A DNA stretch of 64,000 nucleotides from Sphingobium fontiphilum. Its GTDB lineage: Bacteria; Pseudomonadota; Alphaproteobacteria; Sphingomonadales; Sphingomonadaceae. Shown here one piece after another: positions 1 to 8,907 of the stretch. The stretch is taken from contig NZ_JACIEB010000006.1 of the NCBI RefSeq assembly GCF_014196635.1, forward strand, positions 186,001 to 250,000, written 5' to 3'. The first letter of the stretch is position 1. Every line of letters begins with the position of its first letter. The notes below the pieces were generated by a model. It was not told where the DNA came from and did no database searches. It saw only the letters and a list, made by a program, of their open reading frames with translations. The translations under genes and the position numbers were made by a program.

Positions 1-2
1 AA

Positions 3-368
<366 letters not shown>

Positions 369-424
369 AAAGCTGGAGGCTGAAGGCGCGGCCAGCGCCT
401 TCTTCACCGCTTCGCAATCCGACA

Positions 425-462
425 TAAAAAATCGGGCGCCGAAAGGCGCCCGATTTCTTTTT
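425..462. terminator. Rho-independent terminator, probably bidirectional
   Basis: Perfect 12-bp stem (arms 429-440 and 445-456) closed by a GAAA tetraloop and followed by CTTTTT on the plus strand. A run of A before the stem gives a T-run on the minus strand. It separates rplS from the convergent TonB-dependent receptor gene and can serve both. Confidence 0.92.
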
Positions 463-477
463 GCGTTACGCAGGTTC

Positions 478-3108
478 TCAGATCTTTACCCTCAGGCGAG
501 CGTACCAGAAACCGCCATTGGCGCCGAAAGGCCCGCCGCTGTTGGGATAGACCTGCCCATTCGACAGGCTGTTGGTCAGCACATAGATCGGGTTGGCATC
601 GGTCGCCTTGATCTTGTCCGGATAGGTGTTGAACAGGTTGGTCGCACCCACAGCCAACGTATAATGTTCGGCGATGGTGTAGCTGACCTCTATGTCGGTC
701 GTGAACTTCGAACCGAAGGTTTGACCCGGGAAAGCATCTTCCAGACCAAATGAACCGTAGAAGTTTTCGCGCCCGGTGATCGTGAAGTCGCCGATCGCAT
801 AATTGGCGGTGAAGGTCGCGCGATGCTTGGGGATAGTGCCTTCAATATCCTTCTTCTGCGACGCGCTGATGATGGCCGTATCGAACTTTGTAACCTTCGT
901 CTCGTTATAGTTGTAGGCGAGCGTCAGGTTGAGTTTGCCATCGCCAAGGTTGGAGCGGTAGGTGCCGACAAGGTCGATACCGGCCGTGCGCGAGTCATAG
1001 GCGCTGGTGGGATATTGCACGTCGCCGCCTTCACCCACTGCCAGCAGGGCCGGCTGAGCGGCGATATCCGCTGCAGTGACATTATAGGTCTGCGACGTTC
1101 CGATGCGATCCTTGATCTTGATCCAGTAGCCGTCCAGTGTGACGGTCAGTGACGGCATCGGAGTGAAGACGAAGCCAAGACCATAGTTGGTCGATTTTTC
1201 CGGCTTTAACGCCGTTGCGCCATAATATTGCGCGATCGGATTGGATACCGGATAAGTGCCGGTCTGCACCTGAAGACCGTTGGTGAAAGCGGTCGTCAGA
1301 ATCTGCACGTTGCTCTGCCCCGGCGAAGGAGCGTGATAGCCCGTGCCGACCGTGCCGCGGACGGAGAAGGTCGGCGCGACTTTCCACAGCGCGTTTACCT
1401 TGCCAACCGTGGTTCCGCCAAAGGTGTTATAATCTTCATAGCGGCCGGCCACACCAACCGAGAAGGTGTCGGTCAGGTCGGCTTCCACGCTGAGGTAACC
1501 GGCAATATTATGCTGCGAATAGCTGGCCGCTGCGTCCGGACTGGTGCCGCCGTAGCCGCTCGCGCCAACGGGCATGGTGACCGTGGAGTCAGGCGCGAAC
1601 ACGCCCGGCGCGGTTTCGACATACAGAGCCTGACTGTAATAGGGCCCAATGCCATAGGATTGCGGATCGCCCTCGGTCGCCGTGTAGGTTTCCTTGCGAT
1701 ATTCGGCGCCGAACGCGATCGTTACCGGACTCGATAGCCCGGCGTCGAGCGAGTAGACGAAATCGGCATTCAGATTGGTTTCCTTCTGAATGAGCGATCC
1801 GAACTTGAACGATGTCTGCGAATCCGGCCCATAGGACGGGCTGATCGAGTCGAACATCGACAGGGTGAGCGCGTTGCGGCTGAGCGACCCCGATACGTCG
1901 AACGTCAGATTTTCGAGCAGGTCGCCCTTGATGCCCGCCACGCCGAACGCCTGATCCTTCACACCGACGAATTGCGGCGTGAAACCGGCGGGATAGAGGC
2001 TGGAGAAGGAATAGGTGTTGCTATCCTTGACGAAACCGCCTGCGGGGCAGGTGGCGTTGCCAGCCGGGCAGGGCGTCAGATAGATCGGATGGGCAAAGGC
2101 GCTATTGCGCGTCTGGTTGCGCACGACGCCAGCGGTGTCCGTCGCAGCGAAGGTTTCCACGGGACGGTAGTTGAAGCTTTGGGTAATCTTCGAATGCGCG
2201 AAATTGCCGAACGCGTAAATCTTGGTCGCGTCGGTCACGTCATAGCTGGCGTTGACGGTGGCCTTCCAGCCCTCGGACGGCGAATTGCCGAAGATCTGCA
2301 CGGGCTTGGGATAATTGGGAAGTTGCGAGGCCAGTTCCGGGTGCGCTTGCGCAAACAGCACGGCGTTGGGACGCGTCGCGTTGCGGATCGTGCCGTCATC
2401 CTTGTTATATTCGCCCGCGAACGAGATGAAGCCGCGGTCGCCGAGCTTGAAGCCGGCATAGCCCGCAATCTGCCGCGCCTTGCCGTCGCCGCCGCCATCA
2501 TAGAACTGGCCGTAGCGGGTGCTCAACTCTACGCCTTCATCCTCACGCAGCGTATAGTTCAACACGCCGGCAATCGCGTCGGTGCCATATTGCGCGGTCG
2601 CGCCTTCGCGCAGAATCTGGAGGTTGCCAAAGGCGATGGTGGGCAGGACCGCAAGGTCGGCGCCTTGCGACAGATTGTTGGTCGGATCGCCCGCCGCGAC
2701 CTGGACCAGCGCGGAACGGTTGAGGCGCTTGCCGTTGATCATCACCAGCGTCATGTCGCCCGCCAGGCCGCGAATGGACGGCGAGCGGACGAAGGTCGAA
2801 GCGTCGGAAATCGCATTTTGCGGGACGTTGAAGCTGGGCACGATGTTCTTGAGAACTTCAAGCATATCCGCCGCCGGCTGGGTCTTCAGCTCCTGCGCAC
2901 CGATCACGTCGATTGGCGAGGCAGAGTCAGTAACGGACCTGTCGGTTCGGCGCGTACCCAACACCACGATCGTAGCTCCGGCATCGTCTTCCGCCGCCAG
3001 TTCCGGCGCGGCGGGCGTTTGAGAGAAGGCCGGCGCCGTCATGGCGGCAAGAGCGGTAGTCGCTAGCAGCGCCTTGGTCAGCCCACGAGCAAATAATTGG
3101 TCGATCAT
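478..3108 (-). CDS. TonB-dependent outer-membrane receptor
   Basis: About 876 residues, the usual size for a TonB-dependent receptor. It begins with a signal peptide (residues about 1-30, ending TAPAFSQ), then a TonB-box-like segment (ATIVVLGTRR), a plug domain (about 55-180, with a conserved RG..GDMTLVMINGKR-type segment) and a long beta-barrel rich in alternating aromatic residues. The substrate cannot be read from the sequence; this branch is often annotated as taking up siderophores, vitamins or glycans. ATG at 3108 is preferred over TTG at 3111 because AGGGGG lies at a good distance. No dedicated regulator or transporter partner is adjacent. Confidence 0.9.
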   Translation of the reverse strand: MIDQLFARGLTKALLATTALAAMTAPAFSQTPAAPELAAEDDAGATIVVLGTRRTDRSVTDSASPIDVIGAQELKTQPAADMLEVLKNIVPSFNVPQNAISDASTFVRSPSIRGLAGDMTLVMINGKRLNRSALVQVAAGDPTNNLSQGADLAVLPTIAFGNLQILREGATAQYGTDAIAGVLNYTLREDEGVELSTRYGQFYDGGGDGKARQIAGYAGFKLGDRGFISFAGEYNKDDGTIRNATRPNAVLFAQAHPELASQLPNYPKPVQIFGNSPSEGWKATVNASYDVTDATKIYAFGNFAHSKITQSFNYRPVETFAATDTAGVVRNQTRNSAFAHPIYLTPCPAGNATCPAGGFVKDSNTYSFSSLYPAGFTPQFVGVKDQAFGVAGIKGDLLENLTFDVSGSLSRNALTLSMFDSISPSYGPDSQTSFKFGSLIQKETNLNADFVYSLDAGLSSPVTIAFGAEYRKETYTATEGDPQSYGIGPYYSQALYVETAPGVFAPDSTVTMPVGASGYGGTSPDAAASYSQHNIAGYLSVEADLTDTFSVGVAGRYEDYNTFGGTTVGKVNALWKVAPTFSVRGTVGTGYHAPSPGQSNVQILTTAFTNGLQVQTGTYPVSNPIAQYYGATALKPEKSTNYGLGFVFTPMPSLTVTLDGYWIKIKDRIGTSQTYNVTAADIAAQPALLAVGEGGDVQYPTSAYDSRTAGIDLVGTYRSNLGDGKLNLTLAYNYNETKVTKFDTAIISASQKKDIEGTIPKHRATFTANYAIGDFTITGRENFYGSFGLEDAFPGQTFGSKFTTDIEVSYTIAEHYTLAVGATNLFNTYPDKIKATDANPIYVLTNSLSNGQVYPNSGGPFGANGGFWYARLRVKI

Positions 3109-3343
3109 CAATAGCCCCCTACATTAGTGTATGGGCCTTCCATCCATCCCCGCCATATTTAGATTTATTGCTGACATGTGAAACGGACCGCGCAGCTCAA
3201 CCCGCCAACGATACGCTGTCGGGTGCTGCATGTTTTCTTTAACTGTAACATAAATGATACAGGTCGGTCGACTTTCAGCGAATGCGGTCGAACGACTTCG
3301 CATGGAGATTGAAAAGGCGAGGAGGTTGTGCAGCACAGGGCCA

Positions 3344-3862
3344 ATGCCCCTCTCCCACCGCCTCGCCACACTGCAGGACGAACCCGTCCTGCGCGACCTG
3401 ATGACCAGCGCCATCGACCAGTTGCAGGCCGATTTCCTCACGCCCGATCAGATCGCGGCCAGCCATGGCTTCATGGGTCTCGACAGCCGGTTGATCGCGG
3501 ATGGCACCTATTTTGTCGTGGAGTCGAACGGCGCCGTCGCCGGCTGCGGCGGATGGAGCCGCCGGGCGACGCCCTATGGCGGCGATCACAGCGCCGGGCG
3601 CGACGACCGGTTGCTCGATCCCGCGACGGAGGCCGCCAAGGTGCGCGCCATGTACACCCACCCCGATCATGTGCGCAAAGGGGTCGGCCGCCTGATCCTG
3701 AGCCTGTGCGAGGTCGCGGCGCGGGCGGAGGGCTTCACCGCGCTGGAACTGTCCGGCACGATGGCGGGCATTCCCCTCTATCGCAGCTTCGGCTTTGAAG
3801 GGGTGCGCCCGATGGAGGACAGCGGCGTCCCCATGCTGTTGATGCGCAAGGCCATCGCCTGA
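3344..3862 (+). CDS. GNAT-family N-acetyltransferase
   Basis: Acyl-CoA-dependent N-acetyltransferase fold. The acetyl-CoA-binding motif reads VRAMYTHPDHVRKGVGRLIL, followed by the typical C-terminal segment GIPLYRSFGFEGV. The frame stays open upstream to 3254, but the domain begins at MPLSHRLATLQDEP, so the ATG at 3344 is chosen; ATG 3302 is the alternative and lacks clear support. The substrate is unknown. It stands alone, convergent with the transporter gene and only 13 bases from that gene's end. Confidence 0.8.
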   Translation: MPLSHRLATLQDEPVLRDLMTSAIDQLQADFLTPDQIAASHGFMGLDSRLIADGTYFVVESNGAVAGCGGWSRRATPYGGDHSAGRDDRLLDPATEAAKVRAMYTHPDHVRKGVGRLILSLCEVAARAEGFTALELSGTMAGIPLYRSFGFEGVRPMEDSGVPMLLMRKAIA

Positions 3863-3875
3863 CCGCCGCGCCGCT

Positions 3876-5174
3876 TCAGCCCGCGCGGCTGGTGAACCAC
3901 AGGCCCGCCAGGCTGAGCGCGGCGGCGACGGACATATAAAGGCCGACAAGCGCCACCCCCTGCACCGCCGACAGCCATGTGGCGGCGATGGGCGCCAGCG
4001 CACCGCCGATGATGCCGCCGAGATTGAACGAGAAGGACGCGCCGGTATAGCGCAACTGCGTCGGGAACAGCGCAGGCAGATAGGCGCCCAGCGGCCCATA
4101 GACAAAGCCCATCAGGAACAGCGCGACGCTGAGGATCAGGAAAATGGGCAGCAGCGCACCCGTGCCCATGGCCAGCCCGAACACCATGCCCATGGGAATA
4201 GTGCCGATGCAGCCCCATACCAGAACGCGGGTCGGCGTGGTGCGGTCGGCCCACCATCCCGCCAGCACGATGCCGCCCGCCATGAACAGGATCGCGCCCA
4301 GTTGCAGGCCCAGGAAAATCTCCCGGTCGATCTTCAGCGTCTTGGTGCCATAGCCCAGCGCAAAGGCGGTCGCGATGTAGAAGACCGCGAAACAGGCGAC
4401 CACGGCAAAGGTGCCGGCGATGGCCGCGCCCAGATGATGGGCGAACAGCGTGGCCAGCGGCACCGCGGGCGGCGGCGCTTCGGCCTGCGCGGCGGAAAAC
4501 TCTGGCGTTTCTGTCAGCTTCAGGCGAATCCACAGGCCCAATATCACCAGCAGCGCGCTGGCAAGGAAAGGTATGCGCCAGCCCCAGGCCAGAAACTCCG
4601 CATCGCTCAGCACCGCGCCCAGCAACAGGAACATGCCGTTCGCCGCGATGAAGCCCACCGGCGCGCCCAGTTGCGGGAACATGCCGAACCGCGCGCGCCA
4701 GCCCGGTGGCGCGTTTTCCACCGCCAGCAAGGCCGCCCCGCCCCATTCGCCGCCCAGGCCCAGACCCTGCCCGAAGCGGAGCACGCACAATATGAAGGGC
4801 GCCCACCAGCCGATGGACTGATAGGTCGGCAGGAAAGCGATGGCCAGCGTCGATCCGCCCATCAGCATCAGCGACGTGACCAAGGTCGCCTTGCGCCCGA
4901 TGCGGTCGCCATAATGGCCAAACACGGCCGCGCCCAAGGGCCGTGCGAAAAAGGCGAGCGCCAGGCTGCCATAGGCGGCGAGCAACTGGGCGGACGGCGA
5001 ACTGGCGGGAAAAAAGAGCGGCCCGAACACCAGGCTGGCGGCGGTGGCGTAGATATAGAAGTCGTAAAATTCGACCGCCGTGCCGATCAGGCTGGCGGCA
5101 AGCACCCGCTTGTGCAGCCACATCGCGCCCATGCCGCCTGTCATATCCTTTGTCCCTGCCCCCTTCATCGTCAT
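3876..5174 (-). CDS. MFS transporter, metabolite:H+ symporter (MHS) family
   Basis: A 432-residue inner-membrane protein with about 12 hydrophobic segments. The N-terminal GTAVEFYDFYIYATAASLVF segment and GDRIGRKATL loop are hallmarks of the MHS branch, which includes ShiA, KgtP and ProP; QGLGLGGEWGGAALL is the conserved fourth-helix region. The family imports organic acids or osmolytes with protons. The substrate here is not readable. Its ATG overlaps the stop of the upstream rRNA methyltransferase gene by 4 bases (5171-5174), so the two are probably translationally coupled. Confidence 0.88.
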   Translation of the reverse strand: MTMKGAGTKDMTGGMGAMWLHKRVLAASLIGTAVEFYDFYIYATAASLVFGPLFFPASSPSAQLLAAYGSLALAFFARPLGAAVFGHYGDRIGRKATLVTSLMLMGGSTLAIAFLPTYQSIGWWAPFILCVLRFGQGLGLGGEWGGAALLAVENAPPGWRARFGMFPQLGAPVGFIAANGMFLLLGAVLSDAEFLAWGWRIPFLASALLVILGLWIRLKLTETPEFSAAQAEAPPPAVPLATLFAHHLGAAIAGTFAVVACFAVFYIATAFALGYGTKTLKIDREIFLGLQLGAILFMAGGIVLAGWWADRTTPTRVLVWGCIGTIPMGMVFGLAMGTGALLPIFLILSVALFLMGFVYGPLGAYLPALFPTQLRYTGASFSFNLGGIIGGALAPIAATWLSAVQGVALVGLYMSVAAALSLAGLWFTSRAG

Positions 5175-5968
5175 GCCCTTCTTTTCTGGTTCAGCAGTTC
5201 ATAGGCCATGACTGCGGTCGCGACCGCCGCGTTCAGGCTGTCGGCCTTGCCCATCATCGGCATCTTGACCAGCAGGTCGCATTGCGCCTCATAATCGGCG
5301 GGTAGCCCCTGCGCTTCGTTGCCGACCAGCAGGAAGGCGGGGCTGGCATAAGCGGGTTCCTGATAATCATGGGTCGCCTTCAGGCTGGTGCCGATCAACT
5401 GCCCCGGCCCGGCGCGCAGCCAGTTGATAAAGTCTTCCCAGCGCGCCTGGGTGATCGACTGGGTGAACAGCGCCCCCATGCTGGCGCGCACCGATTCGAC
5501 CGAGAAGGGATCGACGCAATCGTCGACCAGGATCAGGCCGCCCGCCCCGACAGCATCGCCGGTCCGCAATATCGTGCCCAGATTGCCGGGGTCGCGCAGC
5601 GACTGCGCGACGATCCAGATGTCGGCGCCGGCCCGGTCGATCCGCTCAAGCGGCGTAACCCGGTCGCGATAGACGCCGACCACCGCCTGCGCATTGTCCT
5701 TGCCCGAAATCTTCGACAATATGTCGGGCGTGGTCAGGATGACGTCGCAGTCCGCCGCCTCCATCGCCGCGATCAATTGCTGCGCCAGCGGGTGCGTCGA
5801 CCCGGCGTGGAACAGCATTTCGGGCAAGATGCCCTCCTCGCGCGCTTCGGTCAGGATGCGTAATCCTTCGGCCAGGAACAACCCTTCGGCCTTGCGGAAC
5901 TTCTTTTCGCGCAGGGATCGGACCCGCTTGATCAGCGGGTTTGAAAATCCTGTGATTTCGCGCGCCAC
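5171..5968 (-). CDS. SpoU/TrmH-family RNA 2'-O-methyltransferase
   Basis: SAM-dependent RNA ribose methyltransferase of the SPOUT (knotted) fold, 265 residues. An N-terminal substrate-binding region (about 1-95) precedes the three SpoU motifs: SLRDPGNLGTILRT (motif 1), LLVGNEAQGL (motif 2) and KMPMMGKADSLNAAVA (motif 3). The target nucleotide is not determined; the layout resembles the 23S rRNA / tRNA TrmH group. The start is GTG at 5968. A second SpoU-family protein (RlmB) lies at 33414-34154. Confidence 0.87.
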   Translation of the reverse strand: MAREITGFSNPLIKRVRSLREKKFRKAEGLFLAEGLRILTEAREEGILPEMLFHAGSTHPLAQQLIAAMEAADCDVILTTPDILSKISGKDNAQAVVGVYRDRVTPLERIDRAGADIWIVAQSLRDPGNLGTILRTGDAVGAGGLILVDDCVDPFSVESVRASMGALFTQSITQARWEDFINWLRAGPGQLIGTSLKATHDYQEPAYASPAFLLVGNEAQGLPADYEAQCDLLVKMPMMGKADSLNAAVATAVMAYELLNQKRRA

Positions 5969-6029
5969 GCCCTGTCCCTTGCCGGTTCGAAAGGCGCGCT
6001 TTAGCGAGCCGGCGAAGGGATGAGAAGCG

Positions 6030-6587
6030 TCAGCTGAAATTCACCATGCAATAAAGCATGGCGAGCGACAGCAGCGTGTTGGTGCGGCTGGCCATCATGG
6101 CGACGCTGGCCGCCTTCGCCTTGGCCGCATCGTCCGCCGCCACGATGCCCAGGGCCTTTTTCTGGTTCGGCCAGATCACGAACCACACATTGGCCGCCAT
6201 GATCAGGGCCAGCCACATGCCGATGCCGATCAGCAGATAGGGCGCCTGCAGCATCAGCGCCTGATGCACATAACCAGCCAGCCAGGCCACGACCAGACCG
6301 GTGACAACGGTGAGCAACGCCGCCCAGCGGAAGAAAAACAGCGCCGCTGGCGCGATATGCTTCGACACGCCCGGCTTCAGTTCCGCAGGGATTTTCGGCA
6401 TTGTGGGAATCTGAACAAAGTTGAAATAATAGAGAAGCCCGATCCAGGTGATGCCGAAGAACAGGTGCAGCCACCGGAAAACGCCGTTGGCGTCCACCAT
6501 GCCCGGATGGGCGGCAAACATAACCACCAGCGCAAGGGCCAGCCCCGCCGCAAGCACAAGATGCAGATTGCCGAAAAATTTCGCCAT
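6030..6587 (-). CDS. PuuD-like (urate oxidase N-terminal type) membrane protein
   Basis: A 185-residue membrane protein with about five hydrophobic segments. The WLHLFFGITWIGLLYYFNF region and ANVWFVIWPNQKKALG motif match the membrane domain of the PuuD / Urate_ox_N family. In true PuuD urate hydroxylase this domain is fused to a C-terminal cytochrome c domain, which is absent here, so urate oxidation should not be assumed. No purine-catabolism genes are nearby. A role in membrane redox chemistry is inferred from the conserved histidines only. Confidence 0.72.
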   Translation of the reverse strand: MAKFFGNLHLVLAAGLALALVVMFAAHPGMVDANGVFRWLHLFFGITWIGLLYYFNFVQIPTMPKIPAELKPGVSKHIAPAALFFFRWAALLTVVTGLVVAWLAGYVHQALMLQAPYLLIGIGMWLALIMAANVWFVIWPNQKKALGIVAADDAAKAKAASVAMMASRTNTLLSLAMLYCMVNFS

Positions 6588-6812
6588 GACCCTGACCTCT
6601 CCCCAAAAAGGTTCCCCGGACGCTGCGGCGAGCGCTTCATCCTGATCGAACAGTCTAGGCTAACGCCAGGTTGCTGTCACATGGATAATTCCGATGGGGC
6701 AATGAAAAATTCCTCATTTTTCGTATCGCCTCATCCTTGCTAGGGGCGCGCAACCTTCCGGTCGCGCCATCCGTTGTGCGACCATCCACCCATGAAACCG
6801 AGGAGTTTCTTC

Positions 6813-7424
6813 ATGGCCTTCGTTCTGCCTGCCCTGCCCTATGCCAAGGACGCTTTCGGCGACATCCTGTCGTCCGAAACCTTCGACTATCACCATGGCA
6901 AGCATCATAATGCCTATGTCGTGAAAGCCAACGAACTGGTCGCCGCCGATCCGACCCTGCAAGGCAAGTCGCTGGTCGAACTCATCAAGACCGCCAAGGG
7001 CGGCCTGTTCAACCAGGTTGGCCAGATCTGGAACCACAGCTTCTACTGGCTATGCCTGTCGCCCGAAAAGAAGGCGCCCTCGGGCAAGCTGCTCGACCTC
7101 ATCAACGAAGGCTTCGGTTCGCTCGACGCGCTGGTCGACAAGCTGAAGGCCGAAGCCGTCGGCCACTTCGCCAGCGGCTGGGCCGCGCTGATCCTGAAGG
7201 ACGGCAAGCTGGCCGTGACATCCTATCACGATGCCGATTGCCCCGTCGCCCATGGCGACACGCCGCTGCTGATCCTCGACGTGTGGGAACATGCCTATTA
7301 TATCGACTATCGCAACCTGCGCCCCAACTATGCTGAAAAGCTGCTGAAGGAAGCGATCGACTGGGATTTCGTCGCGCTGAACCTGGATGGCGAAGGCGCC
7401 TCCCGCGCCGATCAGCCCGCCTGA
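6813..7424 (+). CDS. sodB: superoxide dismutase (Fe)
   Basis: Converts superoxide to oxygen and peroxide in the cytoplasm. The 203-residue protein has all four metal ligands, H27, H75, D156 and H160 (in YHHGKHH, WNHSFYW and DVWEHAYYIDY). The second-sphere glutamine sits in the N-terminal domain (Q71 in VGQIWNH), the arrangement typical of iron enzymes. ATG 6813 is supported by GAGGAG upstream; the frame extends further 5' without homology. Confidence 0.95.
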   Translation: MAFVLPALPYAKDAFGDILSSETFDYHHGKHHNAYVVKANELVAADPTLQGKSLVELIKTAKGGLFNQVGQIWNHSFYWLCLSPEKKAPSGKLLDLINEGFGSLDALVDKLKAEAVGHFASGWAALILKDGKLAVTSYHDADCPVAHGDTPLLILDVWEHAYYIDYRNLRPNYAEKLLKEAIDWDFVALNLDGEGASRADQPA

Positions 7425-7438
7425 TCCACGCCATGATG

Positions 7439-7465
7439 ACCGGTCGGGGCCATGCTCCGGCCGGT
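7439..7465 (+). terminator. possible stem-loop downstream of sodB
   Basis: An 11-bp imperfect inverted repeat (ACCGGTCGGGG / CTCCGGCCGGT) lies 15 bases after the sodB stop. No T-run follows, so it may be a transcript-end stabiliser rather than an intrinsic terminator. Confidence 0.3.
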
Positions 7466-7557
7466 ATATCCGGAAAACAGTATCGAAAACGGACTGGTCG
7501 CAACCATCTCTTAATCATGCCCCGCCATGGTTCCATACAGAGCAGACGGGGCAAGTG

Positions 7558-7989
7558 ATGGACATTGCGGAACTGAGGCGGCAGCATGATGAAATCTCGC
7601 TGATCGCTGCGCAGCTGGGTGAAGCGGTCAGCGATGAAAGCGCGCCTCGTCAGGTTGCGCGCCTGCGCTGGCAACTGGCCCGCCTGTTGATGACCCACCT
7701 CGCGCTCGAAGACAGGCTGCTTTATCCGGCGACCGTGCATTCGTCCGACGATGATACGCGCAAGACGGCCGCCGCGCTGCAACAGGAAATGGGCGATCTG
7801 GCCGCGCGGTTTTCCAGCTATATGACCGCCTGGTCGGATGATCGCATCCTGCGCGAATGGTCCGCCTTTTGCACACAGACGCGCGCGATGCTGACCGCGC
7901 TCGCCGACCGGGTCGACAGCGAAAATCGCATACTCTATCCGCTGCTCATCAGGGCCGCCGCTGACAACCCGCGCCGCAAGGCTTCATAA
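7558..7989 (+). CDS. hemerythrin HHE-domain protein
   Basis: A 143-residue helical protein with iron-binding-type motifs spread along it: H10 in RRQHDEI, H47 and E51 in THLALEDRLLYP, and ENRILYPLL near the end. Such proteins bind oxygen, nitric oxide or iron for stress protection; the exact role here is unknown. ATG 7558 follows GGGGCAAG and is where homology starts, although the frame is open from 7387. It is 133 bases downstream of sodB, so an oxidative-stress role would fit, but no shared promoter is visible. Confidence 0.82.
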   Translation: MDIAELRRQHDEISLIAAQLGEAVSDESAPRQVARLRWQLARLLMTHLALEDRLLYPATVHSSDDDTRKTAAALQQEMGDLAARFSSYMTAWSDDRILREWSAFCTQTRAMLTALADRVDSENRILYPLLIRAAADNPRRKAS

Positions 7990-7993
7990 CCGC

Positions 7994-8335
7994 TCAACCG
8001 GCGACAGCTTCATCCTCTATCGCCAGTTCCCGCGCCAGTTCATCCAGATCAGCGCCCGGCCGCACCAACAGCCATTCCCGGCTGGCGGCTCCGTTGACCA
8101 CCGTCACCGCGCCCTTGGGACAGATGCCCAGGCACGACACCTCGACGATCCCCGCCGCCGCCTTGCGCCCCTTGCCCAGCGACAGATGGCGACGCAACGC
8201 CTTGGCCAGCTTCTGCTTGCCGTCCGGGCCGAAACCGCCATCCAGCTTCTTGGAACATTTGCGGCAGACAAGGATCGCATGATCCCAGTTGGAGGCGATA
8301 TGCGTCTTCAACCTGCGGGCCTCGACGGCTTCCAC
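7994..8335 (-). CDS. thioredoxin-fold (2Fe-2S) ferredoxin-like protein
   Basis: A 113-residue protein with C24-x2-C27 and C68-x3-C72 (VCRKC and SCLGICPKG), the cysteine pattern of thioredoxin-like [2Fe-2S] ferredoxins. It probably carries electrons in the cytoplasm; its partners are unknown. The GTG start at 8335 makes it overlap the end of the upstream J-domain gene by 28 bases, so the two are likely co-transcribed. Its end converges on the hemerythrin gene with only 4 bases between them. Confidence 0.8.
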   Translation of the reverse strand: MEAVEARRLKTHIASNWDHAILVCRKCSKKLDGGFGPDGKQKLAKALRRHLSLGKGRKAAAGIVEVSCLGICPKGAVTVVNGAASREWLLVRPGADLDELARELAIEDEAVAG

Positions 8336-8856
8336 GTTCGCCGCTCCTCTGCCGCGCGCAGCACTTCATAGGCAGCCTGGATCGCCTGAAAGCGCACGGC
8401 GGCATCGGCATCGCCGGGCTTCACGTCGGGATGATATTCCTTGGCCAGCCGCCGCCAGCTTTTCTTCACAGCCTCAAAATCGGCATCGGCTTCCAGCTCC
8501 AGGGCTTTGAGCGCATGAAGCTCCTCCCGCGACCGGCTGCCATCGCCCGGCCCGCCCCAGCCATGATAGGCGCTGGACTGGAACCCGCTGGCGTCGCGCC
8601 GTTCATCATGTTCGCGGCGCTCGCGCTCTTCCTTGTCCAGCCCCTGAAAATAATCCCAGTTCCGGTTATATTCGGCGGCATGGTCGGAACAGAAATACCA
8701 TCGTTCCGGGCTGTTGGGCGATTTGGGCGCGGGGCAATCGCCCGGCCTGTCGCAGCCATGGCGATCGCACAGGCGCACCGCCTGCGCCTCACGCGAAGAC
8801 CCATAGCCCCGCCAGCGCGGAAAGCCCCAGTCATTTGATCGGCTGTTGCGTGCCAT
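8308..8856 (-). CDS. DnaJ-domain protein with N-terminal cysteine cluster
   Basis: A 182-residue protein whose C-terminal third is a J domain with the HPD motif (residues 142-144, KEYHPDVKPGD) that stimulates Hsp70 ATPase. The N-terminal half has C30, C35, C41, C56 and H59 (LCDRHGCDRPGDC, YFCSDHA), which could bind zinc. The middle is charged and probably disordered. This layout is seen in short alphaproteobacterial J proteins, not in the chaperone DnaJ itself. It overlaps the ferredoxin gene downstream. Confidence 0.85.
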   Translation of the reverse strand: MARNSRSNDWGFPRWRGYGSSREAQAVRLCDRHGCDRPGDCPAPKSPNSPERWYFCSDHAAEYNRNWDYFQGLDKEERERREHDERRDASGFQSSAYHGWGGPGDGSRSREELHALKALELEADADFEAVKKSWRRLAKEYHPDVKPGDADAAVRFQAIQAAYEVLRAAEERRTWKPSRPAG

Positions 8857-8907
8857 CCAACCTACCTAGGGAAGCTTCGCCCCGAATGCCAGCGGCGCGG
8901 CAAGCCA

